From Chitinophagaceae bacterium (lineage in GTDB: Bacteria > Bacteroidota > Bacteroidia > Chitinophagales > Chitinophagaceae), in assembly GCA_947458275.1 (NCBI GenBank), contig CANGYR010000003.1, forward strand, positions 62,001-126,000: DNA of 64,000 bases, given 5' to 3'. The stretch's first letter is position 1, and every line of letters starts with the position of its first letter. Below are positions 48,013 to 55,182 of the stretch, piece by piece. Below the pieces are notes generated by a model. The model was given only the letters and a program-made list of their open reading frames with translations. It ran no database searches and was not told the DNA's origin. The position numbers and the translations under genes are program-made.

Positions 48013-48957
48013 ATGGCTAACCAGCAAAATGATATACTTAGTTTAGCTTACAAACAACCTTTTTTACAAGAGGAACTGGAGGTTTTGCATGAATTGGATC
48101 GCCATATTCCCGGCTCTGTAAAATATTCCATTAAACGATACAAAAAGCAGCCACAATGGAATATTGATGATACCGGCATTTTAGTTTATCACTATAATAA
48201 GAATAACCCCGAAGAGAATCATCTGGAACTGAAATTTTGTGTTTCAGGAAATGTATACTGCAAGGAAAAACAAACAGAATGTGATTACTGTAAATTCAAT
48301 GCATCTAAATCCTGTGTAGAAAAAATTGAGAGCATAGATGTATTGAGTTTTATTTATACCCCCTCCTACTTACAACAATTTGCCAAATCACAAAAAAACA
48401 GTTCATCGCTCACCGAGAGGGTGGTTTCATTTTCACATGACATTTCTTTTTCCAAAACGCTTCCGCTTTGCGGCAAGACAAGGTTGACAATAGAATCATT
48501 GCTGAATCACAGCTATAGCGATACGCTGGAAAATATTTTCATCAATGCGCAAACGCAGATTTTATTTCTTTACAGCTCTGACTGTATGCTGGGTGAAAAG
48601 ATAGAAAGCAGCTTTCAATGTAAATTTCTATCTAACGAAGCCGACAGAGAAAAGATTATCAAGGCAAGGGAAATTTTATTGCAACATATTTGCGACCCTA
48701 TTACTATCAAGTCGCTCAGCCGTAAAGTAGCCATCAATGAGTGTTACCTAAAAAAAGGATTTAAAGAAATTTTTGGTACTACTATTTTTGATTTCTATCA
48801 AAGCCAGCGTATGGAACATGCCAAATATCTTTTGTACGACAAAGGATTGAGCGTGACAGAGGTGTCACTTATGTTGGGCTACTCTTCCATTTCCCATTTC
48901 AGTACTGCTTTTAAAAAGCATACTGGAATTAAACCCTGCGAATTACTTATTCACTAA
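48013..48957 (+). CDS. AraC-family transcriptional regulator with N-terminal cysteine cluster
   Basis: A 314-residue regulator. The C-terminal 100 residues form an AraC/XylS DNA-binding domain with two helix-turn-helix motifs: ITIKSLSRKVAINECYLKKGFKEIFGTTIFDFYQSQRMEHAKYLL, then LSVTEVSLMLGYSSISHFSTAFKKHTGIKP. The N-terminal domain (about 1-200) is of the PchR-like kind but holds five cysteines at 76, 83, 90, 93 and 101 (FCVSGNVYC, TECDYC, KSC). Spacing C-x6-C-x6-C-x2-C-x7-C could bind a metal or act as a redox switch. The target genes and inducer are unknown. It is divergent from gyrB and convergent with the GNAT gene. Confidence 0.92.
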   Translation: MANQQNDILSLAYKQPFLQEELEVLHELDRHIPGSVKYSIKRYKKQPQWNIDDTGILVYHYNKNNPEENHLELKFCVSGNVYCKEKQTECDYCKFNASKSCVEKIESIDVLSFIYTPSYLQQFAKSQKNSSSLTERVVSFSHDISFSKTLPLCGKTRLTIESLLNHSYSDTLENIFINAQTQILFLYSSDCMLGEKIESSFQCKFLSNEADREKIIKAREILLQHICDPITIKSLSRKVAINECYLKKGFKEIFGTTIFDFYQSQRMEHAKYLLYDKGLSVTEVSLMLGYSSISHFSTAFKKHTGIKPCELLIH

Positions 48958-48967
48958 TTGAAAGGAT

Positions 48968-49396
48968 TCACAGCGATTTTTCCATGAGAATATGCGGGAG
49001 GTTCAGTTCATAAAATTCATCCCCCTTTTTCTGAAATCCAAATTTTTCATAAAAACTTACCGCCGTTTGCCGGGCGTGCATAATGATTTTTTTGTACCCT
49101 TTATCTCTCGCCAGGTTTTCGGCAAAAAAAATGATGGATGCTCCTATGCCGTTTCGTTGCATTTGTACATCCACCGCCATTTGTCTTAGTCTGAGTGAAT
49201 CATCCCCGTTTTTACACAGCACGCAACATCCCATGAGCTTATCTTCATCAAATGCAGCAATCAGGATGTCGTTTTTTTCTTTCAAAAGTTCCTCTTCGCT
49301 GAAATCAAGTCCTAAAGGTTGACGTAAAATTTTCAACCTCAACTGGACCATTTTCCAGTAATCGGCGCTTCCGTGATCAATTTGTTTCAAGCCCAT
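48968..49396 (-). CDS. GNAT family N-acetyltransferase
   Basis: A 142-residue acetyltransferase of the GCN5 fold. The acetyl-CoA loop region reads MAVDVQMQRNGIGASIIFFAENLARDKGY (R/QxxGxG/A form QRNGIG), followed by KIIMHARQTAVSFYEKFGFQKKGDEFYE. The N-terminal LRLKILRQPLGLDFSEEELL is typical of ElaA-like or YjcF-like proteins. Substrate unknown. It ends ten bases from the AraC gene and is transcribed toward it. Confidence 0.88.
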   Translation of the reverse strand: MGLKQIDHGSADYWKMVQLRLKILRQPLGLDFSEEELLKEKNDILIAAFDEDKLMGCCVLCKNGDDSLRLRQMAVDVQMQRNGIGASIIFFAENLARDKGYKKIIMHARQTAVSFYEKFGFQKKGDEFYELNLPHILMEKSL

Positions 49397-49596
49397 AATG
49401 CCGGTATTTAAGTTGAATAGTTAGCCGGTGCTAAAAAATCTTCGCTAAAAAAAGGAAGTATTTACCCGGCTCAAGCGTTTATAAATATAAGCGAATTTGA
49501 GGATATCTGAGCTGTTTAAGCTGGTTTTTAATCCGACTATAAAAAATTATTATATTTTAGGGGGATACTATTTATTTTTTATTAGTTCAAAAAGTA

Positions 49597-49604
49597 TATT
49601 TTTG
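49597..49604 (+). promoter_or_regulatory. Putative -7 element of the acpP operon
   Basis: TATTTTTG fits TAnnTTTG; transcription would start about 24 bases before the acpP ATG at 49632. A clear -33 TTG is not visible. Confidence 0.4.
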
Positions 49605-49631
49605 CAGCTGTATTAACTAAATCTTATTACC

Positions 49632-49868
49632 ATGTCAGAAATTGCAACAAGAGTAAAGAAAATCATTGTTGACAAATTAGGTGTTGATGAAGCAGAAGTA
49701 ACCCCTGAAGCTTCCTTCACTAATGATCTCGGTGCCGATAGTTTGGACACCGTAGAATTAATTATGGAATTTGAAAAAGAATTTAATATTTCTATTCCTG
49801 ATGAACAAGCTGAAACCATCACTACTGTTGGTCAGGCTGTAACTTACTTAGAAGACAACGCTAAGTAA
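49632..49868 (+). CDS. acpP: Acyl carrier protein
   Basis: A 78-residue acidic carrier of fatty acid synthesis. The 4'-phosphopantetheine attachment serine is Ser37 in [19 protein letters not shown], followed by [19 protein letters not shown]. It is the first gene of acpP-fabF-rnc, a common bacterial arrangement, with fabF 31 bases downstream. Confidence 0.98.
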   Translation: MSEIATRVKKIIVDKLGVDEAEVTPEASFTNDLGADSLDTVELIMEFEKEFNISIPDEQAETITTVGQAVTYLEDNAK

Positions 49869-49899
49869 GTAAACTTTATAACTTTTACAGGCAAATCTT

Positions 49900-51153
49900 A
49901 TGGCTTTTAAGAGAGTAGTCGTAACCGGATTGGGGGCAATTACCCCATTGGGTAAAACTGTTGATGAATATTGGCAGAATCTCACCAATGGTGTGAGTGG
50001 CTGTGATTTTATCAAACAATTTGACGTATCCAAATTTAAGACAAGGTTTGCCTGTGAGGTTAAAGACTTTGATCCAACTGCATATCTTGATAGAAAGGAA
50101 GCGAGAAAGGTCGACCGATATTGCCAGTTTGCACTGGTTGCCAGTGACGAAGCTGTTAAAGATGCCGGCATCACCAAAGAAAATGTTGATCCCGACAGAG
50201 TTGGTGTAATCTTCGCCAGCGGCATCGGAGGTCTGATTACCTTTCAGGAAGAAGTCATGAACTTTGCTGCCGGAGACGGCACGCCAAGGTTTAATCCTTT
50301 CTTCATTCCGAAAATGATTTTGGACATTGCTGCCGGTCAAATTTCCATGCGTCATGGATTCCGCGGACCTAATTATGCAGTTGTAAGTGCCTGCGCATCT
50401 TCCACCAATGCCATTATTGATGCTTTTGATAATATTCGTCTGAATAAAGCTGACATTATTATCACCGGCGGAAGCGAGGCTGTTATCAGTGCAGCCGGAC
50501 TGGGTGGATTCAATGCCATGAAGGCCTTAAGCGAAAGAAATGATGACCCCTCCACAGCCAGCAGACCATTTGATAAAGACCGCGACGGATTTGTGATGGG
50601 TGAAGGTTCCGGGGTATTGGTTTTGGAAAGCCTTGAACATGCACTGGCAAGAGGGGCAAAAATTTATTGCGAAATCGCCGGTGGCGGAGCTACAGCCGAT
50701 GCACATCATATTACTGCACCTCATCCTGAAGGACTCGGTGCAAACAATGTAATGAAAGCAGCATTAAAAGATGCCGGATTGAATCCTGAAGACATCGATT
50801 ATATCAATGTTCACGGCACATCAACTCCTTTGGGCGATATTGCTGAATCCAAGGCGATACTCAGAGTATTTGGGGAGCATGCATACAACCTCAATATTAG
50901 TTCTACCAAAAGCATGACCGGTCACTGTCTCGGTGCTGCGGGTGCTATGGAAGCACTTGCTTGTATTTTGGCGGTAACCCGCGATATTATTCCTCCTACT
51001 ATCAATCACTTTACGGATGATCCTGATCTGGATCCCAAATTGAATTTTACTTTCAACAAAGCACAGGAAAGAACAGTTAACGCTGCCCTTAGCAATACAT
51101 TTGGGTTTGGTGGTCATAATGCATCCATCATTGTGAAAAAATATTCCGCATAG
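49900..51153 (+). CDS. fabF: Beta-ketoacyl-ACP synthase II
   Basis: Condenses acyl-ACP with malonyl-ACP in fatty acid elongation. The Cys-His-His triad is present: Cys165 in VVSACASSTNAI, the first His in NVHGTSTPLGD and His406 in NTFGFGGHNAS. Also seen are VVVTGLGAITPLG at the N terminus and KSMTGHCLGAAGAMEAL. The length of 417 residues and the C-terminal pattern fit FabF rather than FabB. It follows acpP and precedes rnc. Confidence 0.97.
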   Translation: MAFKRVVVTGLGAITPLGKTVDEYWQNLTNGVSGCDFIKQFDVSKFKTRFACEVKDFDPTAYLDRKEARKVDRYCQFALVASDEAVKDAGITKENVDPDRVGVIFASGIGGLITFQEEVMNFAAGDGTPRFNPFFIPKMILDIAAGQISMRHGFRGPNYAVVSACASSTNAIIDAFDNIRLNKADIIITGGSEAVISAAGLGGFNAMKALSERNDDPSTASRPFDKDRDGFVMGEGSGVLVLESLEHALARGAKIYCEIAGGGATADAHHITAPHPEGLGANNVMKAALKDAGLNPEDIDYINVHGTSTPLGDIAESKAILRVFGEHAYNLNISSTKSMTGHCLGAAGAMEALACILAVTRDIIPPTINHFTDDPDLDPKLNFTFNKAQERTVNAALSNTFGFGGHNASIIVKKYSA

Positions 51154-51185
51154 TTGCTGTTTTAAAATGATGCACCTTATTCTTT

Positions 51186-51213
51186 ATTAAACTTGTTAAA
51201 CAAAAAGTTTAAT
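51186..51213 (+). other. AT-rich stem-loop upstream of rnc
   Basis: A 9-bp perfect stem ATTAAACTT/AAGTTTAAT (51186-51194 with 51205-51213) has a 10-base loop, 27 bases before the rnc start codon. It is too short and AT-rich for a normal terminator and lacks a long T-run. It may be a processing or regulatory hairpin in the fabF-rnc spacer, or chance in AT-rich DNA. Confidence 0.3.
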
Positions 51214-51239
51214 TTCGGGTAAATATATTTTCATTCATC

Positions 51240-51950
51240 TTGCAATTTTTAGTAAACTTTTTCAGGGGAAACTTCACCGATAAAGACTTCCGCAGTCAGC
51301 TCATCAATATACTTGGGTTTTATCCAAAGAATCTTTCACTTTACAGAACAGCTTTGAGTCATCGTTCAATGCGTGAAGGTGCGGATGAAAACAATGAGCG
51401 ACTTGAATTTTTAGGAGATGCGGTATTGAGTTCGGTTATAGCCCATTATCTTTTCAGAAAATATCCATACAAAGGAGAAGGCTTTCTTACAGAGATGCGC
51501 AGTAAAATGGTGAACAGGCAGAAGCTGAATGAAATTGCCCTGAAGATGGGGTTGAAAAAGATAACCATCTATAATAAATTTGACAATTCGCTTAAAACTT
51601 CACAGATATTTGGCAATACGCTTGAAGCGCTCATCGGCGCGGTATATCTGGATAAGGGGTATAATAAAACAAAAAAATGGGTGGAGGAATACATGATTTA
51701 TCCTCATCTTTTTGCCGGCGACCTTGAAGCAATAGACATCAACATTAAAAATAAATTATACGGGTGGGCAAATAAAAATGGAAAAACACTTGAGTTTGCC
51801 ACATTAAATGAAAAATTTGAAAATGGCCGAAGGCTCTTTACTATTGCAGCACTCATAGACGGGGAAGTCATGGCAGAGGCAAAAGGATTTAATAAAAAAG
51901 ATGCCAGCCAGTTGGCAGCGCAACTAGCCGTGGAGAAACTCGGATTATGA
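51240..51950 (+). CDS. rnc: Ribonuclease III
   Basis: Cuts double-stranded RNA in rRNA and mRNA processing. The signature is NERLEFLGDAVLSSVIAHYLF with the catalytic acids, then the second acidic site near NTLEALIGAVYLDKG, and a C-terminal double-stranded RNA-binding domain (IDINIKNKLYGWANKNGKTLEF to KKDASQLAAQLAVEKLGL). It is 236 residues if started at the TTG at 51240 (MQFLVNFFRG). A stop codon lies nine codons upstream and the next ATG is inside the conserved core, so TTG is the best choice. Confidence 0.95.
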   Translation: MQFLVNFFRGNFTDKDFRSQLINILGFYPKNLSLYRTALSHRSMREGADENNERLEFLGDAVLSSVIAHYLFRKYPYKGEGFLTEMRSKMVNRQKLNEIALKMGLKKITIYNKFDNSLKTSQIFGNTLEALIGAVYLDKGYNKTKKWVEEYMIYPHLFAGDLEAIDINIKNKLYGWANKNGKTLEFATLNEKFENGRRLFTIAALIDGEVMAEAKGFNKKDASQLAAQLAVEKLGL

Positions 51951-51980
51951 GCTAATTAAAATTTTAAATTAAAAAACTTT

Positions 51981-53021
51981 ATGTCATTCGGAATAATTGG
52001 AAGCGGAAGTTGGGGTACCGCACTGGCGAAGATTCTTACCGATAACGGAGAAACTATTCACTGGTGGATCAGAAACCAGGAATCAATTGACTATTTCAAC
52101 AAACGTTCCCACAATCCCCATTACCTTCCGTCTGCAAAATTTGATATTACCAAAACGAAATTCAGTTCGAACATTGAAGAGGTTATTCAAAATGCTGAAT
52201 ATCTTGTGATGGCGGTTCCTTCTGCTTATGTTGTCAGCGTGTTATCATCCCTTCCAAAAAATATTTTCAGCGGTAAAAAAATAATTTCAGCCATTAAGGG
52301 CATTCTTCCAAAAGAGAATCTTCTATTGAATGATTACCTGTCATCATCATTTGACTTTGCGACAGATAATTATTTTGCTGTACTTGGTCCCTGTCATGCT
52401 GAAGAAGTGGCAGCAGAAAAATTATCCTATCTGACTTTTGCCGGAATCGATGAGGCGGAAACTGGCAGCATTGCGGAACATTTCAAGAGTCCTTATCTGA
52501 AAACCATCGTCAATAAAGACATTAACGGCGTTCAGTATGCAGCTGTATTGAAGAATATCTATGCTTTGGGTGCCGGCATCGCACATGGACTTGATTACGG
52601 TGATAATTTTTTAAGTGTTTTGATTGCCAACAGTGCCGATGAGATGGCGGTGTTTTTAAGAAAAGCCGGTATCATCAATGCTGAAGTGGGATACATAGAG
52701 CATGGCGGAAAGAATATTGCTAATGAGTCACACAATAATTATGCGGCATCGGTGTATCTGGGTGATTTGCTGGTAACCTGTTATTCTTTGTACAGCAGAA
52801 ACCGTGCTTTTGGCAACATGATTGGCAAAGGATACAGTGTGAAGGCTGCACAATTAGAACTAAACATGGTGGCGGAAGGGCTCAACGCGAGTAGGTGCAT
52901 GCAAGCAATTAATCAGACCATCGAAGCTGAGATGCCCATTGCAACGACCGTTTACAAAATACTTTGGGAAAACCTGCCCGCAGCGGAAGGATTCAGGTAT
53001 ATTGAAGAAAACCTGATTTAA
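51981..53021 (+). CDS. gpsA: Glycerol-3-phosphate dehydrogenase [NAD(P)+]
   Basis: Makes sn-glycerol 3-phosphate for phospholipids from dihydroxyacetone phosphate. The N-terminal Rossmann motif is GIIGSGSWGTALAKIL. Then come EYLVMAVPSAYV, SAIKGILP, LGPCHAEEVAAEKLSYLTFAG and the catalytic lysine region VQYAAVLKNIYALGAGIAHGLDYGDNF, with YLGDLLVTCYSLYSRNRAFGNMIGKG near the C terminus. The length of 346 residues is normal. It is in line with acpP-fabF-rnc (30 bases after rnc), which suits a lipid synthesis unit. Confidence 0.97.
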   Translation: MSFGIIGSGSWGTALAKILTDNGETIHWWIRNQESIDYFNKRSHNPHYLPSAKFDITKTKFSSNIEEVIQNAEYLVMAVPSAYVVSVLSSLPKNIFSGKKIISAIKGILPKENLLLNDYLSSSFDFATDNYFAVLGPCHAEEVAAEKLSYLTFAGIDEAETGSIAEHFKSPYLKTIVNKDINGVQYAAVLKNIYALGAGIAHGLDYGDNFLSVLIANSADEMAVFLRKAGIINAEVGYIEHGGKNIANESHNNYAASVYLGDLLVTCYSLYSRNRAFGNMIGKGYSVKAAQLELNMVAEGLNASRCMQAINQTIEAEMPIATTVYKILWENLPAAEGFRYIEENLI

Positions 53022-53024
53022 ACA

Positions 53025-54473
53025 TTAACTTATTTTCTCCAAAACCATTTTTCTCACTTCAGAAATCGGAATCCTTATTTGCTCCATGGTATCTCTGAAT
53101 CTGATGGTGACCGTATTATCCTCCTTGGTTTGATGATCTATCGTTACACAGAAGGGCGTTCCTATGGCATCCATTCTTCTGTAACGCTTACCAATTGCAT
53201 CTTTCTCTTCATAGAAGCAATGGAAATGGGGTTTGCACTCATTGAGTAACGCTCTGGCAATTTCAGGAAGACCATCTTTCTTCAGCAAGGGAAGAATGGC
53301 CAGTTTGGTGGGAGCAATTTTCGCCGGAATTTTCATCACGACCCTGCTATCTTCTGTACCATCTTCTTTGGTCCATTTTTCTTCCTTATAAGAAAGACTA
53401 ATAACGGTAAGGAATAGACGATCTAGTCCAACGGAAGTCTCCACCACATAGGGAGTGTAGTTTCCGTATGGTTTTCCTTCTTCATTTAAATCATTATCGT
53501 AATACTGAATTTTCTTTTTACTGTATTGTTGGTGCTGACTCAAATCGAAATCAGTGCGACTGTGAATACCTTCCAGTTCTTTCCATCCGAAAGGAAATTC
53601 AAATTCAATATCAAGTGCCGCATCGGCATAGTGAGCGAGTTTGATATGATCATGGTATCTTAGTTTTACTGCAGGAATACCAATACTTTCATGCCATTTT
53701 TTTCTGGCTTCCTTCCAGTAGTTGTACCATTCCATCTGTGTGCCGGGGCGAACGAAAAATTGCATTTCCATCTGCTCGAATTCCCTCATACGGAAAATAA
53801 ACTGACGGGCAACGATTTCATTCCTGAATGCTTTTCCGGTTTGGGCAATACCAAATGGGATTTTCATCCTTCCGGTTTTTTGCACATTCAGAAAATTGAC
53901 AAAGATACCTTGAGCCGTTTCAGGCCTGAGATAAATGGTGTCGGCTTCTTCAGCCACACTTCCTATTTGCGTGCTGAACATCAGGTTGAACTGGCGCACA
54001 TCTGTCCAGTTACAAGTCTTGCTGATGTTGCATTTTATATTATTGGAGGTGATAAGGTTTTTTAATCCAGCTAAATCATCCGCTGCAAGCAGTCGATCCA
54101 TTTCTGCTATCAAAGCTTGTGCGGCTTCTTTTTCCAAAGATTCAGCGTGGGCTTCTATCAGGTGATCGACACGATATCTTTTATTACTGTCTTTGTTGTC
54201 GATCATGGGATCTGAAAAATTGTCAACGTGTCCGCTGGCTTTCCATACCGTAGGGTGCATGAAGATGGCGGCATCTATCCCCACAATATTGTCTTGCATC
54301 TGTGTCATGCTTTTCCACCATTCGTCGCGCAGGTTCTTTTTAAGTTGGGCGCCCATTTGACCGTAATCGTACACGGCGCTTAATCCGTCGTATAATTCAG
54401 AGGATTGAAAAATATATCCGTATTCCTTACAATGCGAGATGATTTCCTGAAAATGATTGATTTCGTTTGCCAT
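53025..54473 (-). CDS. glyS: Glycyl-tRNA synthetase, class II homodimeric type
   Basis: Charges tRNA-Gly. The 482-residue chain resembles the eukaryotic/archaeal-type alpha2 enzyme rather than the alpha2beta2 bacterial one: ISHCKEYGYIFQSSELYDGLSAVYDYGQMGAQLKKNLRDEWW at the start, motif 2-type LRPETAQGIFVNFLNVQ and FRMREFEQMEMQFFV, then ETSVGLDRLFLTVISL and a C-terminal anticodon domain with FHCFYEEKDAIGKRYRRMDAIGTPF. It is convergent with gpsA three bases away. It is sometimes named glyQS. Confidence 0.96.
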   Translation of the reverse strand: MANEINHFQEIISHCKEYGYIFQSSELYDGLSAVYDYGQMGAQLKKNLRDEWWKSMTQMQDNIVGIDAAIFMHPTVWKASGHVDNFSDPMIDNKDSNKRYRVDHLIEAHAESLEKEAAQALIAEMDRLLAADDLAGLKNLITSNNIKCNISKTCNWTDVRQFNLMFSTQIGSVAEEADTIYLRPETAQGIFVNFLNVQKTGRMKIPFGIAQTGKAFRNEIVARQFIFRMREFEQMEMQFFVRPGTQMEWYNYWKEARKKWHESIGIPAVKLRYHDHIKLAHYADAALDIEFEFPFGWKELEGIHSRTDFDLSQHQQYSKKKIQYYDNDLNEEGKPYGNYTPYVVETSVGLDRLFLTVISLSYKEEKWTKEDGTEDSRVVMKIPAKIAPTKLAILPLLKKDGLPEIARALLNECKPHFHCFYEEKDAIGKRYRRMDAIGTPFCVTIDHQTKEDNTVTIRFRDTMEQIRIPISEVRKMVLEKIS

Positions 54474-54486
54474 ATGGGCAAAGATA

Positions 54487-54538
54487 GAAAATTCAAAAAT
54501 GAAAAATTGAAATTGAAAAATGAAAAATGAAAATTCAT
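54487..54538. repeat. Low-complexity GAAAAATGAAAA-type repeat
   Basis: Imperfect reiterations of GAAAAATGAAAATT-like units occur upstream of glyS. The stretch is non-coding, very A-rich on the plus strand, and could have arisen by slippage. Confidence 0.5.
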
Positions 54539-54580
54539 TAAATACCCATGGATATTAACATTCAGCCCTATGAACATTCA

Positions 54581-55000
54581 GCTCCTACGGAGCAGGATTG
54601 TATTCTGATTATTTTTTTATTTATATTCAACTCCTTCGGAGTTGAATTGATGATTGATTTTGTGCTATTAATATTTAGCTCCTGCGGAGCTTTTTTGAAT
54701 TAATGATTTCATCAAATTGATATAGCGCCCCTTCGGAGCTGATGTCTATTGTAAAAAGCCCCGGAGGGGCGAAATATTAATAGAAAAAAATACCGCCATT
54801 GAAAAGAGCTCCGAAGGAGCTCAATAAATTGATGCGTACGAAAAAAAATTAGCATTGCCGTTTTAAATTTCCACCGTTCAAACGGTTGGTTGGCTAACCA
54901 TACGTCATTGATTATCTAATTAAAACACATTGCGTTCCTACGGAACGCTTTTTATTCTCCCATTCAGATGTTAGAGACATTTTGTTCCTACAGAACAAAA
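54581..55000. repeat. Cluster of short palindromic repeats (REP-like)
   Basis: About eight imperfect hairpins share the core form CTCC-TnC-GGAG but differ in their arms. They are GCTCCTACGGAGC (54581-54593), TTCAACTCC-TTC-GGAGTTGAA (54626-54646), AGCTCC-TGC-GGAGCT (54677-54691), CCCCTTCGGAG (54729-54739), GCCCCGGAGGGGC (54758-54770), GAGCTCC-GA-AGGAGCTC (54806-54822), GCGTTCC-TAC-GGAACGC (54932-54948) and TTTTGTTCC-TAC-AGAACAAAA (54980-55000). A further pair of non-matching hairpins lies at 54873-54900. No coding frame of note is present. This resembles intergenic REP-type elements moved by RAYT transposases; no such gene is in the window. Confidence 0.75.
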
Positions 55001-55011
55001 CAAATTTATCT

Positions 55012-55033
55012 CCCCTCTCCTTTTGGAGAGGGG
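55012..55033. repeat. CCCCTCTCC...GGAGAGGGG inverted repeat
   Basis: A 9-bp perfect stem CCCCTCTCC/GGAGAGGGG with a 4-base loop, followed by CCGGGGGTGAGG. This composite is a recurrent intergenic element in Bacteroidota and related genomes, distinct from the hairpin family just upstream. Confidence 0.6.
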
Positions 55034-55058
55034 CCGGGGGTGAGGTCTGATAGCGTTT

Positions 55059-55114
55059 AGAGGTTGAACACAGCCCTCTTAAACTTCTTCAACCTCTTCA
55101 ACTTCTTCAACCTC
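55059..55114. repeat. Inverted repeat and CTTCTTCAAC tandem
   Basis: AGAGGTTGAA (55059-55068) pairs perfectly with TTCAACCTCT (55088-55097). The right arm lies in a tandem of AACTTCTTCAACCTCTTC units (55082-55114). No gene is seen here; it is the end of the 709-base gene-free stretch between glyS and nrdJ. Confidence 0.45.
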
Positions 55115-55120
55115 GTAGAT

Positions 55121-55152
55121 AAAAAAACCACCGGCTATTACCCCGATGGTTG
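55121..55152 (-). terminator. Terminator of nrdJ
   Basis: On the minus strand ACCATCGG pairs with CCGGTGGT (one G-T pair) around a GGTAATAG loop, followed by seven T. It starts about 30 bases after the nrdJ stop. Confidence 0.75.
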
Positions 55153-55182
55153 TGTTTGAGTGCAATTAATCAAACAAAATTT

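Noticed and set aside
54581-54593. CTCCTACGGAG resembles a stretch of 16S rRNA (the universal ACTCCTACGGGAGG site)
   Set aside because: Only about eleven bases match, the other copies vary in the core and arms, and no rRNA sequence flanks them; it is a palindrome family, not an rRNA fragment.
54581-55033. The palindrome cluster as a CRISPR array
   Set aside because: The repeats are short, of differing sequence, with irregular spacing, and no cas gene is present.
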